Shown here: positions 1-7,014 of the stretch, piece by piece | Layout: each line of letters begins with the position of its first letter | How positions within the stretch are numbered: position 1 is the first letter of the stretch | Assembly: GCF_003853645.1 (NCBI RefSeq) | Contig: NZ_QTPO01000016.1 | Span: 62,001-126,000, forward strand | Origin: Burkholderia sp. Bp9143 | Lineage (GTDB): Bacteria; Pseudomonadota; Gammaproteobacteria; Burkholderiales; Burkholderiaceae | Reading direction: 5' to 3' | Length of the DNA stretch: 64,000 bases | Notes under the pieces: model-generated | Told to the model about the DNA's origin: nothing | Databases searched by the model: none | What the model saw: the letters and a program-made list of their open reading frames with translations, nothing else | Program-made: the position numbers and the translations under genes

Positions 1-123
1 CGGCTTGAACACGTCCGCCACCCGCGCTCGCACCTCGTCGACGTCGTTCGACTGCAGCAGCAGCGTGTCGTGATTGAAACAGGCGGCCTCGCCCAGCCAG
101 CCCGTTCCGGAAAATTGCCCCAT
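1..123 (-). CDS. N-terminus of a probable AraC-type transcriptional regulator (truncated by window edge)
   Basis: Only the first 41 codons are in the window, starting at an ATG (complement of 121-123). The peptide (MGQFSGTGWLGE..., then ...LLLQSNDVDEVRARVADVFKP) resembles the start of AraC regulators with an AraC-binding-like sensor domain, in which a D-x-DE-x-R segment is followed by V-F-x-P. The DNA-binding domain is outside, so the family call rests on this pattern and on position. The gene is divergent from the aromatic-oxidation operon and is likely its activator. It could be another protein; confidence is moderate. Confidence 0.5.
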   Translation of the reverse strand, partial: MGQFSGTGWLGEAACFNHDTLLLQSNDVDEVRARVADVFKP

Positions 124-477
124 CGAAGTTCTCCCGTCGTGCTTGATCGCACCTGCGCTGTGCACGCGTTCCCGATTCCGGGGAAGCCCGTCGCACGATC
201 CGGATAGCGTCCGGAGTATCCGGACAGTCCGCCTCGTTACACTACGCAAGCCCTGCGCACCTGACGCAAGAAGCGGACCGCTCACGCATCGTAGAAAACT
301 GCGCGGGCCTTCCGCATCCGCACATACCCGCAGTGCGCCGCGTTCCGGCCCCGGCGCGGCGGGCCGAACCGCAGGTTTCCGGAATTCGCGGATACCGGCC
401 GAAGAAAGCGGATAGAAACGCGCGTTTCGTCCGCCAATACTGGGCCCATGCCAGTCACGAACAGAATGGAGGGACAC
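124..477. promoter_or_regulatory. Divergent promoter region with a direct-repeat operator candidate
   Basis: This non-coding stretch separates the AraC-like gene from the + strand operon. It contains two near-identical 10-mers in the same orientation, ATCCGGATAG at 198-207 and ATCCGGACAG at 218-227, with start-to-start spacing of 20 bp (about two helical turns). Such tandem repeats are the usual form of AraC/XylS operators. No clear -35/-10 pair was identified. A good ribosome site, GGAGGG, lies at 468-473, just before the first operon gene. Confidence 0.4.
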
Positions 478-1707
478 ATGCAAGGACGACACATCGAGAT
501 CCCGTCGCCGGACGGCGGGACGTTTCGCGCATACCTGAGCACGCCGGCCGGCGGCACGGGGCCGGGCATCGTGCTGTGTCACGAGATCTTCGGCGCGAAC
601 GCGACGATGCGCGACGTCGCCGATTATTACGCCGAGGAAGGCTACACGGTGCTCGTGCCCGACCTGTTCTGGCGCCAGGCGCCCGGTGTCGAACTCGGTT
701 ACTCGACGGCCGACTTCGAGCGCGCGATGGCGCTGTACCGCGAGTACGACGAAAACAAGGGCGTCGAGGACGTCGCCGCGGCGCTGGCCGTGCTGACGCA
801 ACGGCCGGAATGCACCGGCCAGGCCGGCGTGCTCGGCTACTGTCTCGGCGGCAAGCTCGCCTATCTCGCCGCATGCCGGCTGCCGAACGTGGCCGCCGCC
901 GTCAGCTATTACGGCGTGGGGATCGAGCACGCGCTCGACGAGGCCGCGCATCTGCGCGGCCGGCTCGTGCTGCAGATCGCCGCGCAGGACCGCTTCTGCC
1001 CGCCCGACGCGCAGCAGCGCATCGCCGCCGCGCTGGCGGGGCGCGACGGCGTCGAGGTATACGTTTACCCGGGCGTCGATCATGCGTTCGCGCGCATCGG
1101 CGGCGATCATTTCGACAAGGCGGCCGCCGTCATGGCGCACCAGCGCGCGATCGCGGCGTTCCGCGCGGCGCTCGGCCCGCACTACGACCTGTCCACACTG
1201 TGGGAAGAACACCTCCGGCACGAATTCGACACGCGCAACGTCGACGCGACGATGGCCACGATGGTCCCGCAGCCTTACGTGAACCATATTCCGACGCTGA
1301 CGGGCGGCGTCGGCTACGACGAGCTCAAGCGCTTCTACACGCATCACTTCGTGCATGCGAACCCGCCGGACACGACGATCACGCCGATCTCGCGCACGGT
1401 CGGCGCGAGCCAGATCGTCGACGAACTGCTGTTCTGCTTCACGCATACGACCGAGATCGACTGGATGCTGCCCGGCGTCGCGCCGACCGGCAAACGCGTC
1501 GAGATTCCGCTCGTCGCGATCGTCAAGTTCCGCGGCGACAAGCTGTATCACGAACACATCTATTGGGACCAGGCGAGCGTGCTCGTGCAGATCGGCCTGC
1601 TCGACGCGGCCGGGCTGCCCGTCGCCGGTGTCGAAACGGCGCGCAAGCTGCTCGACGAAACCGTGCCGTCGAACGGGCTGATGCAGCGCTGGCACGACAG
1701 CGCGTGA
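478..1707 (+). CDS. Dienelactone hydrolase fused to a SnoaL/NTF2-like domain
   Basis: The protein has 409 residues. Residues 1-235 are an alpha/beta hydrolase of the dienelactone hydrolase family: nucleophile Cys122 in GYCLGG, Asp171, His202 in GVDHAF and Glu36 in CHEIFG fit the Cys-Asp-His triad with the glutamate typical of DLH. Residues about 245-395 form a second domain like SnoaL/NTF2 polyketide-cyclase folds. Ordinary DLH proteins are about 235 residues, so this is a fusion. ATG 478 is preferred over ATG 448 because GGAGGG sits five bases upstream of it. It opens the operon with SDR, StyA-like oxygenase and flavin reductase and probably hydrolyses or rearranges a ring-oxidised intermediate; the substrate is not known. 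Confidence 0.85.
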   Translation: MQGRHIEIPSPDGGTFRAYLSTPAGGTGPGIVLCHEIFGANATMRDVADYYAEEGYTVLVPDLFWRQAPGVELGYSTADFERAMALYREYDENKGVEDVAAALAVLTQRPECTGQAGVLGYCLGGKLAYLAACRLPNVAAAVSYYGVGIEHALDEAAHLRGRLVLQIAAQDRFCPPDAQQRIAAALAGRDGVEVYVYPGVDHAFARIGGDHFDKAAAVMAHQRAIAAFRAALGPHYDLSTLWEEHLRHEFDTRNVDATMATMVPQPYVNHIPTLTGGVGYDELKRFYTHHFVHANPPDTTITPISRTVGASQIVDELLFCFTHTTEIDWMLPGVAPTGKRVEIPLVAIVKFRGDKLYHEHIYWDQASVLVQIGLLDAAGLPVAGVETARKLLDETVPSNGLMQRWHDSA

Positions 1708-1777
1708 TGGCCGACGGATCCGCAGGCGGCGCGCCGAACGCACGCCGCCTTCACACAATCATTCCAGGAGACACCCC

Positions 1778-2566
1778 ATGACTGCCCTTGCTGGCAAAGT
1801 CGCGATCGTCACCGGCGGCGCCACGCTGATCGGCGCCGCCGTCGCGCAGGACCTGAGCCGCGCCGGCGCGTGCGTCGCGATCCTCGATCTCGATGCGGAA
1901 AACGGCGCGCGCGTCGCCGACACCCTCGGCGAACGCGGGACGTTCATCGCGACCGACATCACCGACGACCGCGCGATCGAACGTGCGGTGTCGGCCGTCG
2001 CCGAACGCTTCGGCTCGATCGACCTGCTGGTCAACCTGGCCTGCAGCTACGTCGACAACGGCATCCAGGCGTCGCGCCGCGACTGGCTTGCGGCAATGGA
2101 CGTCAACGTCGTGTCGGCCGCGATGCTGGTCAAGGCCGTGCATCCGTACCTGACGCGGCGCGGCGGCGGCGCGATCGTGAACTTCAGTTCGATCTCCGCG
2201 CAATGCGCGCAGACCGGCCGCTGGCTCTACCCGACCTCGAAGGCCGCGATGCGCCAGCTCACGCGCAGCATGGCCATGGATCTCGCCACCGACCGGATTC
2301 GCGTCAACTCGGTGTCGCCGGGATGGACGTGGTCGCGCGTGATGGACGAGCTGACGCACGGCGACCGCGCGAAGACCGATCGCGTGGCCGCGCCGTTTCA
2401 TCTGCTCGGCCGCGTCGGCGATCCGTCGGAAGTCGCGCAGGTCGTCACGTTCCTGTGCAGCGACGCGGCGAGCTTCGTGACGGGCGCCGACTACGCGGTG
2501 GACGGCGGCTATTCCGCGATGGGCCCCGAGCAGGCGGTGCCGGCGATTCCGCGGCTGGCCGAGTAG
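1778..2566 (+). CDS. SDR-family oxidoreductase
   Basis: This 262-residue classical short-chain dehydrogenase has a cofactor motif TGGATLIG (residues 12-19), Asp37 after strand 2 (suggesting NAD rather than NADP), catalytic Ser near 138 and YPTSK with Tyr151 and Lys155. The usual NNAG is replaced by NLAC. A ribosome site (CCAGGAG) precedes the ATG. The gene sits between the DLH fusion and the monooxygenase. In indole-oxidation operons of other bacteria an SDR acts on the product of the StyA-like oxygenase, for example a dihydrodiol. That role is inferred from context here. Confidence 0.85.
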   Translation: MTALAGKVAIVTGGATLIGAAVAQDLSRAGACVAILDLDAENGARVADTLGERGTFIATDITDDRAIERAVSAVAERFGSIDLLVNLACSYVDNGIQASRRDWLAAMDVNVVSAAMLVKAVHPYLTRRGGGAIVNFSSISAQCAQTGRWLYPTSKAAMRQLTRSMAMDLATDRIRVNSVSPGWTWSRVMDELTHGDRAKTDRVAAPFHLLGRVGDPSEVAQVVTFLCSDAASFVTGADYAVDGGYSAMGPEQAVPAIPRLAE

Positions 2567-2630
2567 CCGAAAGTCGTTTCTCCCGGTTCATATTCCGGCT
2601 CAAGTAATTCGTTATACGAAGGATTTCATC

Positions 2631-3869
2631 ATGAAACGCATCGCTATCGTCGGCGCCGGCCAGTCCGGCCTGCAACTCGCCTTCACGCTGCTCGACCAGG
2701 GTTATCACGTCACGCTCGCGACCAACCGCGACGCGGAACAGATCCGGGCCGGCAAGGTCATGTCGAGCCAGTGCATGTTCCATACCGCGCTGCAGATCGA
2801 GCGCGATCTCGGCCTGAACACCTGGGAAGAAGCGTGCCCGTCCATCGAAGGCATCGGCGTCGCGGTACCGCATCCCGAAGGCGGCGGCCGCAAGGCGATC
2901 GACTGGTCGTCGCGGTTGACCCGCTACGCGCAATCGGTCGACCAGCGCGTGAAGATGGCCGACTGGCTCGACGCGATCCGGCGCCGCGGCGCGGACGTGC
3001 GCATCTGCGACGTCGGCGTGCCGGAGCTCGAGGACCTCGCGCGCAGCCACGATCTCGTGCTGCTCGCGGCCGGCAAGGGCGAAATCGTGAACCTGCTGGG
3101 CCGCGACGACGCGCGCAGCGCGTTCGAGCGCCCGCAACGCGCGCTGGCCCTCACCTACGTGAAAGGCATGACGCCGAGCCAGCCGTATTCGCGTGTGCGC
3201 TTCAATCTGCTGCCCGGCATCGGCGAATACTTCGTGTTTCCCGCGCTGACCACGACCGGCCCGTGCGAAATCATGGTGTTCGAAGGGATCCCCGGCGGCC
3301 CGCTCGACTGCTGGGCCGACGTGAAGACGCCCGAGCAGCATCTCGACCGCAGCCTGTCGTTCCTGCAGCAGTACGTGCCGTGGGAATTCGAGCGCAGCCG
3401 CGACGTCGAGCTCACCGATCCGAACGGCACGCTGTCCGGGCGCTTCACGCCGACCGTGCGCAAGCCGTTCTTCCGCCTGCCGTCGGGCCGCACCGTGTTC
3501 GGCATGGCCGATGCGGTGGTCGTCAACGATCCGATCACCGGCCAGGGTTCGAACAATGCGGCGAAATGCGCGAAGGTGTACGGCGACGCGATCCTCGCAC
3601 GCGAAGGCGAGCCGTTCGACGAAGGCTGGATGCACGACACGTTCGAACGCTACTGGGCGTATGCGCAGCACGTCGTGCGCTGGACCAACTCGCTGCTCAC
3701 GCCGCCGCCGCCGCACATCCTCGAGCTGCTCGGCGCCGCCGGCCAGCTGCCTTCGCTCGCCGCGACGATCGTCGACGGTTTCGACGATCCGCGCCAGTTC
3801 GCGCCGTGGTGGTTCGACCCGTCGGCCTGCGCGGCGCTGATCCGCGAACACGCCGCACGTTCGGAGTAA
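2631..3869 (+). CDS. StyA-type FAD monooxygenase, probably an indole monooxygenase
   Basis: This 412-residue group E flavoprotein monooxygenase has the FAD motif GAGQSG (residues 8-13) and the StyA-like C-terminal region with DPITGQGSNN. It needs FADH2 from the reductase encoded next. Aligned by eye with Pseudomonas StyA, residues S45, Q47, M49, I72, I75 and A100 fall at StyA positions 46, 48, 50, 73, 76 and 96. As I recall the literature, S-Q-M-V/I-I-A at these positions marks indole monooxygenases, while N-V-H-Y-H-S marks styrene monooxygenases. The likely reaction is therefore epoxidation or hydroxylation of indole at C2-C3, giving indoxyl-type products. The ATG has a CGAAGGA ribosome site. 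Confidence 0.85.
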   Translation: MKRIAIVGAGQSGLQLAFTLLDQGYHVTLATNRDAEQIRAGKVMSSQCMFHTALQIERDLGLNTWEEACPSIEGIGVAVPHPEGGGRKAIDWSSRLTRYAQSVDQRVKMADWLDAIRRRGADVRICDVGVPELEDLARSHDLVLLAAGKGEIVNLLGRDDARSAFERPQRALALTYVKGMTPSQPYSRVRFNLLPGIGEYFVFPALTTTGPCEIMVFEGIPGGPLDCWADVKTPEQHLDRSLSFLQQYVPWEFERSRDVELTDPNGTLSGRFTPTVRKPFFRLPSGRTVFGMADAVVVNDPITGQGSNNAAKCAKVYGDAILAREGEPFDEGWMHDTFERYWAYAQHVVRWTNSLLTPPPPHILELLGAAGQLPSLAATIVDGFDDPRQFAPWWFDPSACAALIREHAARSE

Positions 3870-3874
3870 ACGCC

Positions 3875-4402
3875 ATGGACACCACCGCTTCCTGCCATCC
3901 GGCCCTCGACCCGCAGCAATTGCGCGCCGCGTTCGGGCAGTTCCCGACCGGCGTCACCGTGATCACCACGCGTTCGCCGGACGGGCGCAAGGTCGGCCTC
4001 ACCGCCAATTCGTTCTCCTCGCTGTCGCTCGACCCGCCGCTCGTGCTGTGGAGCCTGCGCAAGGTCGCGCCGAGCCGTCCGGATTTCGTCGCGGCCACGC
4101 ACTTCGCGATCAATATCCTCGCGCACGACCAGATCGAGCTGTCGCGCCGTTTCGCGACCCCGAGCGCCGACAAGTTCGACGGCGTGCCGCACGTGGACGC
4201 CGATGCGGGCGGCGTGCCCTGCCTCGACGGCGCGAGCGCGCGTTTCGTGTGCCGCCATGTCGGCCATTACGAAGGCGGCGATCACCTGCTGTTCATCGGG
4301 CAGATCGAGGAATTCGCTGCGTTCGGCCACGCACCGCTCGTGTTCCATGCGGGCCAGTACCGCGCGATCTCGGCACACCCCGATCTTTCTCGCGCCGTTT
4401 GA
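3875..4402 (+). CDS. Flavin reductase (StyB-like)
   Basis: The 175-residue product belongs to the flavin_Reduct family: FPTGVTVITT near residues 23-32, GLTANSFSSLSLDPPLVLW in the flavin-binding region and a C-terminal GGDHLLFIGQIEEF segment. It reduces FAD with NADH and passes it to the monooxygenase encoded five bases upstream. The start at 3875 follows the oxygenase stop by five bases, so the two are translated together. This pairing is the standard two-component arrangement of StyA/StyB enzymes. Confidence 0.88.
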   Translation: MDTTASCHPALDPQQLRAAFGQFPTGVTVITTRSPDGRKVGLTANSFSSLSLDPPLVLWSLRKVAPSRPDFVAATHFAINILAHDQIELSRRFATPSADKFDGVPHVDADAGGVPCLDGASARFVCRHVGHYEGGDHLLFIGQIEEFAAFGHAPLVFHAGQYRAISAHPDLSRAV

Positions 4403-4435
4403 TTAGTTATACAAATAAACATTCAGGAGGTGGTG

Positions 4436-5395
4436 ATGATGAAATGCGGCTCTCGCCTGCTTGCGATCGCAGGCCTCGTGTTCGCCGGCCTGACCGGGCA
4501 CGCGCCGGCGCATGCGACCGACCTGCCGTCGGTCAACCTGGGGATGACCAGCTTCCTCGACGGGATGCCGCCGGCCGGCACCGGTTGGTACGGCACGCAG
4601 TATCTCGAGTACTACACGGCCGGACGCATCAACGACAACGCCGGCAACAAGGTCGGGCTGCCGAAGCAGGACATCGACCTGTTCGCGGGGCTGAGCCAGC
4701 TCGTGTACCAGTCGCCGCTGACGTTCGGCGGCATGCATCCGGGGCTCGACGTGATCCTGCCGTGGGTGGCGTCCGTGCATACGAACGACGGGATCGGCAA
4801 CGTCGCGCTGAATTCGCGTGCCGGGTTCGGCGATCTGCTGGTCGGTCCGTTCATCCAGTTCGATCCGGTAATGGGCGCGCAGGGGCCACGCTTTGCGCAG
4901 CGGGTGGAATTCCAGTTCATCGCGCCGACCGGCGCATACGATCCGGCGCGCGCGATCAATCCGGGCAGCCATTTCTGGTCGTTCGATCCGTACTGGGCCG
5001 CGACGTTCTGGGTCACGCCGAAGTGGACCGTGTCGTGGCGCCTGCACTATCTGTGGAACGCGACCAATCACGAGCCGGCGACCGCGCTCGGACCCGACGT
5101 GACGTCGACGCAGGCCGGCCAGGCCGTTCATGCGAACTTCGCGACCGAGTATGAAGTGCGGCCCGGGCTGCGGCTGGGGCTCAACGGCTACTGGCTGCGC
5201 CAGACCACCGACATGAAGGTGAACGGGCAGGATGTGTCCGGCACGCGGGAAGCCGTGCTGGCGATCGGGCCGGGTGCGATGTACAGCTTCTCGCCGCAGG
5301 ATCACCTGATGTTCAACGCGTACTTCGAGGTCTATGCGCGCAACCGCCCGCAGGGCACGCGAATGGTATTGCGGTACGTGCATCACTTTCAGTGA
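4436..5395 (+). CDS. Outer-membrane channel of the phenol MetA-pathway family
   Basis: The protein has about 320 residues, an N-terminal signal peptide (CGSRLLAIAGLVFAG, cleaved near HAPAHA-T) and a body of amphipathic beta strands ending in HHFQ, as in the Phenol_MetA_deg (SphA-like) outer-membrane family linked to uptake of aromatic compounds. AGGAGG at 4425-4430 precedes GTG, GTG, ATG, ATG in frame; ATG 4436 or 4439 has the best spacing. It closes the operon and probably admits the hydrophobic substrate. Confidence 0.75.
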   Translation: MMKCGSRLLAIAGLVFAGLTGHAPAHATDLPSVNLGMTSFLDGMPPAGTGWYGTQYLEYYTAGRINDNAGNKVGLPKQDIDLFAGLSQLVYQSPLTFGGMHPGLDVILPWVASVHTNDGIGNVALNSRAGFGDLLVGPFIQFDPVMGAQGPRFAQRVEFQFIAPTGAYDPARAINPGSHFWSFDPYWAATFWVTPKWTVSWRLHYLWNATNHEPATALGPDVTSTQAGQAVHANFATEYEVRPGLRLGLNGYWLRQTTDMKVNGQDVSGTREAVLAIGPGAMYSFSPQDHLMFNAYFEVYARNRPQGTRMVLRYVHHFQ

Positions 5396-5515
5396 CACGA
5401 TGGCGGGCAACCCGGCCTGTCAGTCGCGCCGCAGGCCGATACCGCACGACGCATGAAACGCACGCCTGCGGCGAGGGGGCGGCCGTGACGGGCCGGCGCG
5501 CCAATCGCGGGCGGC

Positions 5516-6499
5516 CTATTTGGCCGCCTGCGCCGCCGGCGTGAAGCTGCACTTCGGATCGTTCCTGCCCCGTGCCGAACAGCATTCGAGCAGGTCGCTC
5601 ACCGACTTCACGTTCGCCGCATTCCATTCGTAGAGGCTCTTGTTGTTGTCGATCGGCATCCAGTGCGTCAGCGGATACCGGCTCGCGCGCGCGTTGCTGC
5701 CTTTCGGCGGCGGCAGCAGCCCGGCGGCGAGCGGCACGTAGATCTTGCAGCTGTTCTGGTCGCCGATCCGGTGACAGCCGATGCAGGTGTTGCCGGGTGT
5801 GCTGATTGCATGCGATGTCCACGACGCGAAGTCGGCGCCGAGATTCACATACTTGCCCCACGGATCGGTCGGCACCTTGTTCCACACCTGCCCGATCCAC
5901 GGGCTGTACATGACCGGGCTCGCATCGTGACACGACACGCAGCGCTTCGTCGCGGTCGCGGCCGGCTTCCACCAGAACTCGGCCGCGGACGGATGGCCGG
6001 GCGGCGGCGTCGTTTCGTTCGGCGGCGGCACCCGCGATGCGTTCATGCCGGCCGTGCCGCCCTTCTCCGCATGAAACCAGCAGGTCTTGCCGGTGCCTGC
6101 ATGATGCAGCACGATGTCGACTTCGTCGTAGTACGTGCTGCGGTTCGCGCGGATCTGCTTGCGACGGCAAAACGCCGAGATCTGCGTGTCGCCGTGGGAC
6201 AGGTCGAGAATCTTCGAATAAGGTGTGCACTGCCCGGACGTCGGCGCGTCATACGGCAGCAGCGCCGGGCGATCGCACGTCATGTGCGCCGCGTAGCGCG
6301 CGGGCACGCGGCCGTTGACGGTGATCGGCACATCGGTGCCGGCGTTGCAATCGAACGCGGGAATCTCGCCGATTTCGTCGGTGCACTGCTGCGCATACTC
6401 ATGCAGCGAGGCATCGCCGTTTTCCGCCGCGAGCGCGACCGGCGCGACCTGCACGGCCAGCAGCGTCGCCAGCGCGGCGACGCAGTTTCTCGTCGTCAT
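5516..6499 (-). CDS. Periplasmic di-haem cytochrome c
   Basis: The protein has 327 residues with an N-terminal signal peptide (AALATLLAVQVAPVALA). Two CXXCH haem c sites, CVSCH and CIGCH, lie in the middle, and there are many other cysteines. It is the third gene of the molybdenum hydroxylase operon and overlaps the 2Fe-2S subunit gene by four bases (TCATG on the + strand). It most likely takes electrons from that enzyme to the respiratory chain, as cytochromes do in nicotinate and aldehyde dehydrogenases of this type. The exact family was not recognised. Confidence 0.75.
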   Translation of the reverse strand: MTTRNCVAALATLLAVQVAPVALAAENGDASLHEYAQQCTDEIGEIPAFDCNAGTDVPITVNGRVPARYAAHMTCDRPALLPYDAPTSGQCTPYSKILDLSHGDTQISAFCRRKQIRANRSTYYDEVDIVLHHAGTGKTCWFHAEKGGTAGMNASRVPPPNETTPPPGHPSAAEFWWKPAATATKRCVSCHDASPVMYSPWIGQVWNKVPTDPWGKYVNLGADFASWTSHAISTPGNTCIGCHRIGDQNSCKIYVPLAAGLLPPPKGSNARASRYPLTHWMPIDNNKSLYEWNAANVKSVSDLLECCSARGRNDPKCSFTPAAQAAK

Positions 6500-7014
6500 G
6501 CCGCCCCCTTCGTGTAGCGCAGCGCCACCTTGCGAATGGCCTCGATGTACTTGACGTAGCCGGTGCAACGACAGATATTGCCGCCAACCCAGGTTTCGAT
6601 CATCGCGTCCAGATCGCGCTCGTGCACCGGTTGCGCGCGCAGATGATCGAGCATCGCGGTCGCGGCCATCAGGAAGCCCGACGCGCAGTAGCCGCACTGG
6701 AACGCGAACGACTCGAGAAAGCTCTGCTGCAGCGGCGACAGCGCACCGCCCTGCGCGAGCCCTTCGATCGTGTACACGTGCATGCCCGCCATCGCACTGA
6801 CCGGCGTCGAGCACGACAGCGTCTTTTCCATCGGCGCATCGGGCGCGTTGCGCACGCCGACCGTGCACGCGCGGCACACGCCGATGCCACAGCACAGCTT
6901 CGTGCCCGTCAGGTCCCGCCGCTCGTGCAGGAAGTCGATGAGGTTCATGTCGCCGTCGGCGGCGTCCGCCTCGACGGGCTTGCCGTTGATGGTCATCCGG
7001 ACCGGATTGCTCAT
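6496..7014 (-). CDS. 2Fe-2S subunit of a molybdenum hydroxylase
   Basis: This 172-residue protein of the xanthine-oxidase small-subunit family has an N-terminal plant-type ferredoxin domain with CCGIGVCRACTV and a downstream Cys in TLSCST, then a helical domain with CGYC and CRC for the second cluster. It lacks a signal peptide, so it would be exported with the Tat-dependent large subunit. It overlaps the large-subunit gene by four bases (7011-7014) and the cytochrome gene by four. Confidence 0.92.
   Translation of the reverse strand: MSNPVRMTINGKPVEADAADGDMNLIDFLHERRDLTGTKLCCGIGVCRACTVGVRNAPDAPMEKTLSCSTPVSAMAGMHVYTIEGLAQGGALSPLQQSFLESFAFQCGYCASGFLMAATAMLDHLRAQPVHERDLDAMIETWVGGNICRCTGYVKYIEAIRKVALRYTKGAA

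Noticed and set aside
333..1781. 482-codon + strand frame over the DLH fusion
   Set aside because: Arg-rich out-of-frame shadow; the other frame has the full catalytic triad and ribosome site.
2631..3869. Styrene monooxygenase as specific assignment
   Set aside because: The six diagnostic positions match the indole, not the styrene, fingerprint, and no styrene-pathway genes are adjacent.
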